Origin: Verrucomicrobiaceae bacterium
GTDB taxonomy: Bacteria; Verrucomicrobiota; Verrucomicrobiia; Verrucomicrobiales; Verrucomicrobiaceae
NCBI GenBank assembly: GCA_016713245.1
Contig: JADJPM010000001.1
Coordinates: 1,178,001-1,242,000 of the forward strand
Reading direction: 5' to 3'
Length of the DNA stretch: 64,000 nt
Positions within the stretch are counted from its first letter, which is position 1, and each line of letters starts with the position of its first letter. Made by a program: the position numbers and the translations under genes. The notes under the pieces were generated by a model. The model was not told where the DNA came from. It ran no database searches and worked only from the letters and a program-made list of their open reading frames with translations. Positions 34,424 through 42,426 of the stretch are shown piece by piece.

Positions 34424-35113
34424 ATGAGTCTTGAACCTGTCATTTCCGCCGCCGCCGCGCTGCAACGCCTCGACGGCGTCGCAGGTGTGCTGCTTTTCAA
34501 AGGCAAACACTCCATCCACCGCCAGATGCCCTTCGCCGAAAGCCGTGCCGAAGAGCTGCGTGAGCGGCTGGAGGAAATGCTCGCTGGCTACCGTCAGGTG
34601 CGCCGCCGGATGCGGCAGATCTACCTCGAGTTCGACGGTGGTGTGCTGCTCATCGTGGCCAGTGAAGACGTGTCGCTCGTCTTTTTCCTCACTGCCCGGG
34701 CCGATCCCGATCTCGCGGCCAGCGCCGGCTCCGTCCTGCTCAGCGATCACGCCGCCGCGCTCGCCGCCGCCTCCAGCGAGGCCAAACCCGCTGCCACGGG
34801 CATTGAAGAGCTCTTCGTCACTTCCCCCAGGGCGCTCTCCCAGATTACTGACAAGGCTGAGCCCATCGTGAATCAGTGGGGCAGCGTGCGGAAAGCCGTC
34901 GAAGGCATTCTGGGTAAGGTCATGGGCCGCGGACAGGCCTCCAATCTAATCGACCGCACGCTCGAAGCCTCACAAACCAAGGATCCCTATCGCCTGCCGG
35001 CCGCCGAGGTCAAAAAACTCGCTGCCAGCATCATCGAGCACGTCCCCAACACCGCGAAGCGCCGCCAGCTCCTCACCGAGCTCGACGCCTCGCTCGCCGA
35101 ACTCCAACTCTGA
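34424..35113 (+). CDS. Roadblock/LC7-like domain protein
   Basis: A 229-residue cytosolic protein. The first 110 residues fit a roadblock/LC7 fold (AAALQRLDGVAGVLLFKGKH; QIYLEFDGGVLLIVASEDVS), which in bacteria usually partners a small Ras-like GTPase (MglB/MglA). The remaining part is helical with no known domain. No GTPase gene is adjacent. It ends seven bases before the ammonium transporter gene, so the two appear to be in one operon. The family call rests on pattern only. Confidence 0.65.
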   Translation: MSLEPVISAAAALQRLDGVAGVLLFKGKHSIHRQMPFAESRAEELRERLEEMLAGYRQVRRRMRQIYLEFDGGVLLIVASEDVSLVFFLTARADPDLAASAGSVLLSDHAAALAAASSEAKPAATGIEELFVTSPRALSQITDKAEPIVNQWGSVRKAVEGILGKVMGRGQASNLIDRTLEASQTKDPYRLPAAEVKKLAASIIEHVPNTAKRRQLLTELDASLAELQL

Positions 35114-35120
35114 CCGTTTT

Positions 35121-36572
35121 ATGAATTTGATCCGCCTATTCATCCTTCTCACCGCCGCGTTCGGCTGCGCCTTGCTCGCCTCCGGCCAAGAAGCCGCCAA
35201 GGTCGAGTCGAAGCTCGATGTCATCATCCAGAAGCTCGACAAGATCGAGAAAAACACCGCGCCGAAATCAGAGTCGGCCGCGCTAGCGGCCGCCGTGGCC
35301 TCTGCGCCGGCTGAAACCGCCGCCAAGGCCGAAATCGAGGCCGTGCAGCTCAATTTGAACCTCGTCTGGATGGTGATCACCGGCGCGCTGGTCTTCGTCA
35401 TGCAGGCCGGATTTGCGATGGTGGAGCTGGGCTTCGCGAGAGCGAAGAACAGCATCAACATCATCATGAAGAACTTCCTCGACTTTTGCATCAGCGCCAT
35501 CGTCTTCATGTTCCTCGGCTTCGGGCTCATGTTCGGCACCAGCGCGGGTGGATGGATCGGCACGGACAGCTTCTGGCTCTCCGATCATGGCGCGGATGAC
35601 AAGCTGTGGGCCTTTTGGTTCTTCCAGGTCGTCTTCGCCGGCACCGCCTGCACCATCGTCAGCGGCGCGATGGCTGAGCGCACGAAATTCGTCGGCTACC
35701 TCATCTACGCCGCGCTGCTCGCTGCCATCGTGTATCCGCTCGGCGGTCACTGGGCCTGGGGCAGCTTCGGAGGCTCGTTCGGCGTCGGCGGAGCCAAAGG
35801 CTGGCTCGAAAACATGGGCTTCATCGACTTCGCCGGCTCCACCGTCGTGCATGGCTGCGGTGGCGCGTGTGCACTGGCGGGCATTTTGGTCGTCGGAGCA
35901 AGGCACGGACGTTTCGCCAAGGATGGCACGCCGCGACTCATCGCGGGTCACAACATCCCGCTGGCCGCTTTTGGCGTTTTCATCCTTTGGTTCGGCTGGT
36001 TCGGCTTCAACGCCGGCTCCACGCTGCTCGGCAATGGCACCATCGGCCGCATCGCGGTGAACACGACCATCGCTCCTGCCGCCGCAGCGCTCTCCGCCAT
36101 GATCTCCATGTGGTTTGTGCAAGGGCGCCCCGATGTTGGCATCACGCTCAATGGCAGCCTCGGTGGCGCAGTCGGTGTCACCGCCTGCTGCGCGAACATC
36201 TCCCCAGCCTCCGCCTTCATCGTCGGCCTCATCGCGGGCATCATCACCACCGTCGCCACCATCGCGCTGGAGCGTTTTCAAATCGATGATGCTGTCGGTG
36301 CGGTGCCCGTGCATCTCTGCAACGGCTGGTGGGGCACGCTTTGCGTCGCCTTGTTCGATCAAGGCGGCTTCAACGCCCAAAAACTCGGCGTGCAGGCCCT
36401 CGGCACCTTCAGCATCACCGCATTTACGTTCGTGATGGCCTTCGGCATCTTCAAGCTCGTGGACATGCTCGTCGGCCTGCGAGCCAGCGACACGGAACAG
36501 ATCGACGGCCTCGACTTCGCCGAACACGCCGCCAACGCTTATCCCGACTTCCAGACCACCGAACAGACGTAA
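35121..36572 (+). CDS. amt: Ammonium transporter (Amt family) with exported N-terminal extension
   Basis: A 483-residue channel for ammonium/ammonia. The pore twin histidines are His244 (TVVHGCGGA) and His398 (VPVHLCNGWWG). A conserved core begins at about residue 80 (VWMVITGALVFVMQAGFAMV). Ahead of it lie a signal peptide (LFILLTAAFGCALLASGQ) and a short coiled coil (ESKLDVIIQKLDKIEK), longer than in E. coli AmtB. No glnK gene is adjacent. Confidence 0.95.
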   Translation: MNLIRLFILLTAAFGCALLASGQEAAKVESKLDVIIQKLDKIEKNTAPKSESAALAAAVASAPAETAAKAEIEAVQLNLNLVWMVITGALVFVMQAGFAMVELGFARAKNSINIIMKNFLDFCISAIVFMFLGFGLMFGTSAGGWIGTDSFWLSDHGADDKLWAFWFFQVVFAGTACTIVSGAMAERTKFVGYLIYAALLAAIVYPLGGHWAWGSFGGSFGVGGAKGWLENMGFIDFAGSTVVHGCGGACALAGILVVGARHGRFAKDGTPRLIAGHNIPLAAFGVFILWFGWFGFNAGSTLLGNGTIGRIAVNTTIAPAAAALSAMISMWFVQGRPDVGITLNGSLGGAVGVTACCANISPASAFIVGLIAGIITTVATIALERFQIDDAVGAVPVHLCNGWWGTLCVALFDQGGFNAQKLGVQALGTFSITAFTFVMAFGIFKLVDMLVGLRASDTEQIDGLDFAEHAANAYPDFQTTEQT

Positions 36573-36585
36573 GCACACTGTCTCA

Positions 36586-37620
36586 TCAAGACGCATCGAA
36601 CACCCGCACGCGGAGATCACGCATCGCGAAGAGCCTTTTCTCACCCTCCGTCGCCTCCAAGCCGCGCACGACCCGTGCCCCGTCTCTCCGCGTCGCGCCA
36701 AACCGGCTGCGCTGCGCCTTGAAAATGCCGTTCACAAAATCCCGGCCCCCAAGCACCGCTCCGTCCGTGAAGTAGCGCATCCGACACTTCAGAGCCTCAG
36801 CCACTGGCAGCCTGCCGCCTCGTTTCAGCACCTTCTTAGCATCCTCACGGTTGATCGCTCCTGCTTTCACACCTCCGGCTCCAGTCTTTGACGTCAGGCC
36901 CCAGGTGAAAAGCAATCGCCGGTAGTGCTCCAGCAGCCCAGCCTCCGCCTTCACACCATCCAGTTGCACACGCGCTGCCACCTCAATGCCACCACGAGCC
37001 ATCTTGATCCCCGCCACGGCCTCTGCATACCCGCACCAGCGGTAGTCCTTTGGATCCTTCACCAAACCGGCCCGCACGGGATTCAGATCAATGTAGGCCG
37101 AGGTCATCGCCAGCGCATTGCCACCACCCTCCACGAGCGTGCTTTTATACCGCTCCTCCCAGAGCGTGCCCTTCCGCTGATGATGCTTGTTAAACCACTG
37201 CGTGAAGCGCTGTTTCAGCGCTTTCATGAACGAGCTGATGTCCCACATTCGAGCCGTCCAGCCATCAATGATCTTTTGAGCTGCCGCATGAGCGCCAGCC
37301 TTGCGAAGTTGGTCGATTTCTACCCGCAGCAAGTGGGCTGTCGTTTTCCCCAACGACCTCGAAATGATTCCCAGCACCTCAGCCTCGGAAGGCATCACAT
37401 CAGGCCGACGCGGCACCTCCACCAGCACATGAAAATGATTGGAAAGCACGCAAAAAGTCACCACGCGGACCTGGCAAAGCTTTTCATACATCCGCATGAG
37501 TCCGACAAACATCTCCCGCTCCGCATTTTTCAAGACGAAGTCACGGTTCACGACGCGGGAAACGCAGTGGTAATAGGCCAGCGGGTGATGGGAGGGGGCC
37601 TTGAGCCGGGCTTGTCGCAT
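36586..37620 (-). CDS. REP-associated tyrosine transposase-like protein (RAYT, Y1 family)
   Basis: A 344-residue protein with the Y1 HUH-nuclease core: YYHCVSRVVNRDFVLKN near the start, the HFH metal motif in LSNHFHVLVEV, and a C-terminal catalytic-Tyr region near EERYKSTLVEGGGN. RAYTs are single-copy domesticated relatives of IS200 transposases that act on REP palindromes. The protein carries a C-terminal extension after the core (about 230-344) of unknown function. No IS ends are seen, so it is called as a gene rather than a mobile element. Confidence 0.9.
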   Translation of the reverse strand: MRQARLKAPSHHPLAYYHCVSRVVNRDFVLKNAEREMFVGLMRMYEKLCQVRVVTFCVLSNHFHVLVEVPRRPDVMPSEAEVLGIISRSLGKTTAHLLRVEIDQLRKAGAHAAAQKIIDGWTARMWDISSFMKALKQRFTQWFNKHHQRKGTLWEERYKSTLVEGGGNALAMTSAYIDLNPVRAGLVKDPKDYRWCGYAEAVAGIKMARGGIEVAARVQLDGVKAEAGLLEHYRRLLFTWGLTSKTGAGGVKAGAINREDAKKVLKRGGRLPVAEALKCRMRYFTDGAVLGGRDFVNGIFKAQRSRFGATRRDGARVVRGLEATEGEKRLFAMRDLRVRVFDAS

Positions 37621-37666
37621 GGCAACGAGTAACCGGGAGATCGAAACAGCGCAAGCGGCATCATAT

Positions 37667-37683
37667 AAAGGGACAGACCTTTT
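37667..37683. repeat. GGTCTGTCCC-type motif upstream of the RAYT gene
   Basis: The sequence AAAGGGACAGACCTTTT lies 47 bases upstream of the RAYT start, with AAAGG and CCTTT forming a short stem. It is followed by TTGTATAAT, an A/T-rich stretch that could be a promoter. Similar motifs often flank RAYT or IS200-like genes, which is recollection, not a search result. Confidence 0.4.
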
Positions 37684-37734
37684 ATTGTATAATCGAGGCT
37701 TTGAGTTCGATTTGAGCTCTTCGGGGCATGCGGG

Positions 37735-38847
37735 TTACTTCAGTACCGCACGCAGCACTGGCTCGAACACATCCGCCTGGCGCATGAAGCCGAGGTCGGT
37801 GGCGTGGGAGGCGTCATTCGCGCCTTCGGCATCGGTGCCGTATAGCGCATCGCCGCTGATGTAACTCAGATTGGCCACTTTTTCGGCCTTCAGTTGCTCA
37901 AAGGCCGCTTTGAGTGCCGCGTGGTTGTCATCGTGAAATTTGGCCTTTGCCGGCGTGATCCACGAATTCGTGAAACGGCGGTCCTCGACGAGGATGATCG
38001 GTGTGGTGGCGTGTTTGGAGCGGAGTTGCTTCACCAGCGGCACGCACTTGGCCGTCACATCCGCCGGACCCATATTCGGGCAGCAGTCGATGACGATGGC
38101 GGCGGCATCGAGTTCGTTGATCAAATCGCCGACGGCCGCATCCATGCGACCATTGCCAGAAAAGCCGATGTTGAGGACGGGACGATCCAAACGACGACCC
38201 AAAATCGCCGTGTGAACCATGCCCGGGCGGGAGGCATTCGCGCCGTGGGTGATGGAGGTGCCATAAAATACAATGGGCTTCTGCCGCGGAGCCTGGCCTT
38301 CAAACTTCGCTTCTTTCGGCACGCCGATTTCCAATTTCTCGATGCCATTGTAGAGCGGCAGGTAGGCGGCGAATTCATGCTCGCCCGCAGCCAGATCGCT
38401 GATCATGACGGCTTCCACATGCTGCTTGTCCGGTTTCGGGCACGCCACCCAGCGCCACTGGCCTTTATCATCGCGAGCATACAGATCGAGACCGCTTGCA
38501 CCCGTCGCCGGCATCGCTGGAAGGGCCAGATTGGCCTTCGCGAGGTCGTAGCGGCAGTAAATCGCCTTCGCATCCGTTTTGAAACGCACCATCATCCCCG
38601 CCGAATCACGACTCAGGCCCCAAACCGCCGGTGTGACGGTTTTTTGAGCCTTCGCAGGCAAACGATCAAACCAGCGCAAACGCTCCTGATCCTCCCAGCC
38701 GCGACCTTCGACGCCCCAAGTCGTCACATCTTGCCACTGCGCATCGGCAGGAACGGTGGGGCCTTTGGGCTTGGCGGGGGCTTTGGGTGTTTGCGCCAAG
38801 GCGACGGAAGCCGCGAGGAGGACGGTGAGAACGCAGGTGAGTTTCAT
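37735..38847 (-). CDS. Secreted SGNH/GDSL-type esterase
   Basis: A 370-residue exported hydrolase. The signal peptide is MKLTCVLTVLLAASVALAQ. A beta-rich N-terminal domain (about 25-180) is followed by the SGNH domain: YGTSITHGANAS holds the nucleophilic Ser, GFSGNGRMD the Gly/Asn oxyanion residues, and DASHATDLGF the Asp/His pair. It probably deacetylates a polysaccharide or similar substrate outside the cytoplasm, which is inference. It has the typical two-domain layout of planctomycete/verrucomicrobial esterases. Confidence 0.88.
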   Translation of the reverse strand: MKLTCVLTVLLAASVALAQTPKAPAKPKGPTVPADAQWQDVTTWGVEGRGWEDQERLRWFDRLPAKAQKTVTPAVWGLSRDSAGMMVRFKTDAKAIYCRYDLAKANLALPAMPATGASGLDLYARDDKGQWRWVACPKPDKQHVEAVMISDLAAGEHEFAAYLPLYNGIEKLEIGVPKEAKFEGQAPRQKPIVFYGTSITHGANASRPGMVHTAILGRRLDRPVLNIGFSGNGRMDAAVGDLINELDAAAIVIDCCPNMGPADVTAKCVPLVKQLRSKHATTPIILVEDRRFTNSWITPAKAKFHDDNHAALKAAFEQLKAEKVANLSYISGDALYGTDAEGANDASHATDLGFMRQADVFEPVLRAVLK

Positions 38848-38933
38848 GAGACTGCTCGAAACGCCGCCTCGATACTCTTCCTCGCGGCCTCGCACCTTTT
38901 CAGGCCAGATTTTCCCGAGGCACAGTTTGGCCA

Positions 38934-39317
38934 TCACTCCTCGTCCGCCAGCGAACCGCGTTTGGTCGGCGCAAAGAGGTAGCCCAGCACGCCCTCGGTC
39001 GCCTTCCAAAAGCCGATCAACGTCGTCACGAAGCACAGAATCAACAGGGCTCGAGTGATGTCCCCGACCCACTCCCAAAAGGCCCAGAAAACGCCAATCC
39101 CCGCGGCCATCAGAAATAGTCCCGCCACCCCTTGGCGCACGGCATTACCCCGCAGACCCGCGATGCGCTCCGCCTGGGCTCGGGCATACATCGCCTCCGC
39201 TTGGGGGCCGGTGATGCCATTGACCTCAAGCTTCGCGAGCACATTTTCGCGAGACTCATCCCAGATCACCATGCGGTGAATGATCTGGTAGAGGCGCTGC
39301 TCATGCTCCGGGGTCAT
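38934..39317 (-). CDS. Small two-helix membrane protein
   Basis: A 127-residue protein with a cytosolic helical start (MTPEHEQRLYQIIHRMVIWD), then two membrane helices (VRQGVAGLFLMAAGIGVFWA; ITRALLILCFVTTLIGFW) and a short charged tail (TKRGSLADEE). No family is recognised. It lies 11 bases after the ssb stop on the same strand, so it may be cotranscribed with ssb. Confidence 0.65.
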   Translation of the reverse strand: MTPEHEQRLYQIIHRMVIWDESRENVLAKLEVNGITGPQAEAMYARAQAERIAGLRGNAVRQGVAGLFLMAAGIGVFWAFWEWVGDITRALLILCFVTTLIGFWKATEGVLGYLFAPTKRGSLADEE

Positions 39318-39328
39318 TCAGCGAAGGA

Positions 39329-39931
39329 TCAAAACGGAATGTCGTCGTCTTCCATTCCATCGGTGATCGGACCGTCGCCAAAGTCATCATTCTGCTGTGC
39401 TGGAGCGGGGCGCTGCTGCGGGCGAGCCGCCGGTGGAGGACCCCCACGCTGGGGCGCAGGGCGTTGCTGCGGGCGATTGTATCCGCCACCGCCTCCACCG
39501 CCGCCGCCTCCATACCCACCACCACCACCGCCGGAATAGCCGCCACCTTCGTCATCACCGCCACCGCCCGCAGGACCGCGATCTCCGCCGCCACCCTGAG
39601 CGCTGCCGAGGAATTGCATGGCTTCGCCGACGACTTTGAGACGCGTGCGCTTTTGGCCGGTGGCCTTGTCTTCCCAGGAATCCATTTGAAGGCGGCCTTC
39701 GATGAAGACGGGGCGGCCTTTGTGCAGCCACTTCCCGGCCAGCTCGGCCGTGGTGCCCCAGAGGGTCACATCGACGAAGGTGACTTCCTCGACCTTCTCG
39801 CCGCTTTCAGACTTGTACACGCGGTTCATGGCGAGGCCGATATCACAGACGGCGCTGCCTTTGGGAGTGTAGCGCACCTCGGGATCGCGGGTGAGGTTGC
39901 CGATGAGCATGACTTTGTTCAGGGAGGCCAT
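39329..39931 (-). CDS. ssb: Single-stranded DNA-binding protein
   Basis: A 200-residue protein with an N-terminal OB fold (MASLNKVMLIGNLTRDPEVR, then YTPKGSAVCDIGLAMN). A long Gly-rich and Gln/Pro/Arg-rich linker (about 110-185, with a run of glycines) leads to the acidic C-terminal tip DDDIPF, which recruits DNA-repair and replication partners. An unusually long reading frame continues upstream on this strand, but it is the antisense of the Xer recombinase gene and is rejected. Confidence 0.96.
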   Translation of the reverse strand: MASLNKVMLIGNLTRDPEVRYTPKGSAVCDIGLAMNRVYKSESGEKVEEVTFVDVTLWGTTAELAGKWLHKGRPVFIEGRLQMDSWEDKATGQKRTRLKVVGEAMQFLGSAQGGGGDRGPAGGGGDDEGGGYSGGGGGGYGGGGGGGGGGYNRPQQRPAPQRGGPPPAARPQQRPAPAQQNDDFGDGPITDGMEDDDIPF

Positions 39932-40009
39932 AAGAAGAGAAGTTGAAACGCCATCTTTGCCGGGTGCCACCCCTGACGGCAATGTTTTTTTGTCACCAAG
40001 ACTCTCCGC

Positions 40010-40915
40010 GTGCATGCTGAGAGCGTGCTGGACCTCATCGACGGCTTCATTCTCCACCTCGCCACGGAACGCGGCCTCTCCGTGAACTACCAACTCCTCG
40101 TGCGGCGCTTCCTGGAGGCGTTTGCGTCGTGGTACAAGCAGGTACATGCCTCCGAATCGCCTGCTCAGGTGACGACGGACCAAATCACCGACTACCTCGC
40201 CCGTCGCAAAAAGGACGGGCTGGCCACCTCCTCGGCCCGGGTGGAGCTCATCGGGATCAAAATCTTCTTCCGCTGGCTGGCGGCCCGAAAACACATCCCC
40301 ACCGATCCTGCCGATGCCATCTTGCCTCCCCGCCCAGAGCAACACCTGCCGGATACGTTGAACGAACCCGACGTGCGCCGCCTCATCGAGTCGATCAACG
40401 GGACCTCTCCGCTCGACCGGCGTGACCGCGCCATCCTGGAGCTCTTTTATGCCAGCGGCCTGCGGCTTTCCGAGCTGCTCGATGCCCGGCTCGAGCACCT
40501 CAGCATGGAGGAAGGATGGATCCGGGTGACGGGCAAAGGGGCCAAAACGCGCCTCATTCCCGTCGGCGGTGCCGCTCGCGAAGCCATCGCAGCCTACTTG
40601 GAGCATTCGCGACCTCATCTGGTGAAGGCCAAAAGCTCCAGCCATATTTTTCTCTCGTATCGCGGCAAGCGGCTGACCCGGGAACGCATCCGCGCCATCT
40701 TCCTCGAACGCGCCGCCTTCTGCGGCCTGGAGCAGCACATCCATCCGCACAAGATGCGCCACAGCTTTGCCACCCATCTGCTGAACCACGGTGCCGACCT
40801 CCGCGTCATCCAGGAAATGCTCGGCCATGCGGATATCGCCACGACGCAGATCTACACCCATGTCGATCAGGCGCGGCTAAAGGAGACGCATCGAAAATTT
40901 CATCCACGGGCGTGA
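40010..40915 (+). CDS. Xer-family site-specific tyrosine recombinase
   Basis: A 301-residue recombinase with a helical N-terminal SAM-like domain and a C-terminal catalytic domain. All catalytic residues are visible: Arg152 (SGLRLSELL), Lys176 (GKGAKTR), His247 and Arg250 (HPHKMRHSFATHLL), His273 (LGHADIATTQ) and nucleophile Tyr282 (IYTHV). It fits XerC/XerD, which resolve chromosome dimers at dif; which of the two is not decided. The start is GTG. No att or integration signs are adjacent. Confidence 0.92.
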   Translation: MHAESVLDLIDGFILHLATERGLSVNYQLLVRRFLEAFASWYKQVHASESPAQVTTDQITDYLARRKKDGLATSSARVELIGIKIFFRWLAARKHIPTDPADAILPPRPEQHLPDTLNEPDVRRLIESINGTSPLDRRDRAILELFYASGLRLSELLDARLEHLSMEEGWIRVTGKGAKTRLIPVGGAAREAIAAYLEHSRPHLVKAKSSSHIFLSYRGKRLTRERIRAIFLERAAFCGLEQHIHPHKMRHSFATHLLNHGADLRVIQEMLGHADIATTQIYTHVDQARLKETHRKFHPRA

Positions 40916-40920
40916 TTCAG

Positions 40921-40955
40921 GCCTCGCTTAAACAGGCGAGGCTCGCGCGGCTTTT
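40921..40955 (+). terminator. Probable terminator after the Xer gene
   Basis: Stem GCCTCGC (40921-40927) / GCGAGGC (40936-40942) with an 8-base loop, followed by a short T-run (GGCTTTTT) a few bases downstream. It lies between the recombinase gene and the symporter gene. Confidence 0.6.
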
Positions 40956-40996
40956 TGCCTTCCCGCACGGCATGATCTCGGCTAGAAAGACCCTCG

Positions 40997-42340
40997 ATGT
41001 CCACTGCCTCTCCCGCCAAGACCACCCACGGCCACAATCACTGGCCCATCGTCATCGCCCTCGCCGCCGGCGTCGGTATCGGCATGATTCTCCAAAAGAT
41101 CGCACATCCAGCGGAAGGAGTCGCGCCGGAGTGGATCAAGACGGTCATTGAAGCCTGCCGCTTCGTCTCGGACCTGTTTTTGCGTGGTTTGAAGATGGTC
41201 ATCGTGCCGCTCGTCGTCGCCAGCATCATCAGCGGCATCGCGGGTCTGAAATCGCTCGATGGTTTTGCCCGCATGGGTTTGAAGACGTGGGCTTATTACC
41301 TCTTCGGCAGCCTCACCGCCGTCTGTGTGGGCCTTCTCATGGTGAACACCCTCAAGCCCGGCCTCGGCAGCGATGGCAAGCCCAACCCCACGCTCAAAGC
41401 CGCGATGGACGGTGCGCTGCAAAGCAAAAGCGCCAACGAGGTGGGTGAGGTGATGAAGAACGCGCAAGGAGGAGCCTCCTCGCTGGTGGACATCATCCGC
41501 CGCGCCATTCCCACGAACGTCATCGAAGCCTGCGCGAAGGGCGATCTGCTTGCCATCATCGTTTTCAGCATTCTGTTTGCCATCGCGATGGTGCTCGTGC
41601 CCGGTGGACCTCCCGCCGCCTTGCGCGACGTCTTCAACCAGCTCGCGGATGTGATGACGCTCATCACCACCTGGGTGATGAAGTTCACGCCGATCGCGGT
41701 GTTCTGCCTCGTCATCCCGGCCATCGCGGAGGTCGGCGTGGGCGTGTTGCAGAATCTCGTGCCATATGTGCTGACCGTCGTCGGGGCGCTGCTGCTGCAC
41801 ACGCTCGTCATTTTGCCTGTCGTGCTCAAGCTCGCCGGAGCCTCTCCGCTCCAGCATTTCAAAAACATGAGTGATTCGCTGCTCATGTCCTTCTCCACCG
41901 CCTCTTCCACCGCCACCATCCCCGTCACGATGCGTTGCATTCGGGAGGAATCCGGCGTGAGCGAGCGTGTGGCCTCCTTTGTCATCCCGCTGGGTGCCAC
42001 GGTGAACATGAACGGCACCGCGCTCTACGAATGTGTCGTCGTCGTCTTTGCCGCGCAGGTGCTTGGCATCGACATGAGCCTCACGCAGCAGTTCATCGTC
42101 GTCCTGCTCGCCCTCGTCAGCAGCATCGGCGTCGCCGGCATCCCGGCGGCCAGTTTGGTGGCCATCATCATCATCATGCAAAACGCCGGCTTCAGCGAGG
42201 ACGCCATCAAAGCCTCCCTCGGCCTCATCCTCACCATCGACCGCCCTCTCGACATGGCCCGCACCACTGTAAATGTCTTTGGTGACACCGTAGGAGCGGT
42301 GGTGATCGCGAAGTCAGAGGGGGAAACGCTGAACAGTTGA
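40997..42340 (+). CDS. Dicarboxylate/amino-acid:cation symporter (DAACS family)
   Basis: A 447-residue membrane transporter of the glutamate/aspartate/C4-dicarboxylate family. The signature segments are all present: the Ser-rich hairpin MSFSTASSTATIPVT, NMNGTALYE in TM7, and DRPLDMARTTVNVFGD in TM8. The substrate (glutamate, aspartate or succinate) and the coupling ion cannot be decided from this sequence. A His-rich N-terminus (KTTHGHNHWP) precedes the first helix. Confidence 0.93.
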   Translation: MSTASPAKTTHGHNHWPIVIALAAGVGIGMILQKIAHPAEGVAPEWIKTVIEACRFVSDLFLRGLKMVIVPLVVASIISGIAGLKSLDGFARMGLKTWAYYLFGSLTAVCVGLLMVNTLKPGLGSDGKPNPTLKAAMDGALQSKSANEVGEVMKNAQGGASSLVDIIRRAIPTNVIEACAKGDLLAIIVFSILFAIAMVLVPGGPPAALRDVFNQLADVMTLITTWVMKFTPIAVFCLVIPAIAEVGVGVLQNLVPYVLTVVGALLLHTLVILPVVLKLAGASPLQHFKNMSDSLLMSFSTASSTATIPVTMRCIREESGVSERVASFVIPLGATVNMNGTALYECVVVVFAAQVLGIDMSLTQQFIVVLLALVSSIGVAGIPAASLVAIIIIMQNAGFSEDAIKASLGLILTIDRPLDMARTTVNVFGDTVGAVVIAKSEGETLNS

Positions 42341-42344
42341 GCCC

Positions 42345-42407
42345 CAAGGAGCGGCACTTGCCAAGTGCCGCAGGAGCCGGAGGGGACTTGGCAAGTCCCT
42401 CTCCTTG
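42345..42407. repeat. Paired palindromes enclosed by an outer stem
   Basis: CAAGGAG (42345-42351) pairs with CTCCTTG (42401-42407). Inside lie two perfect hairpins: GCGGCACTTG-C-CAAGTGCCGC (42351-42371) and GGGACTTG-G-CAAGTCCC (42383-42399). Both have a CTTGNCAAG core. Folded, this is a three-way junction of the kind seen in REPINs. It fills the gap between the symporter and DAHP synthase genes. Confidence 0.75.
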
Positions 42408-42426
42408 TTGCACAGAGCGCTTTCCC

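Noticed and set aside
36586..37620. RAYT gene as part of an active IS200/IS605 insertion sequence
   Set aside because: The protein fits the RAYT type and no element ends or second copy are visible in the window.
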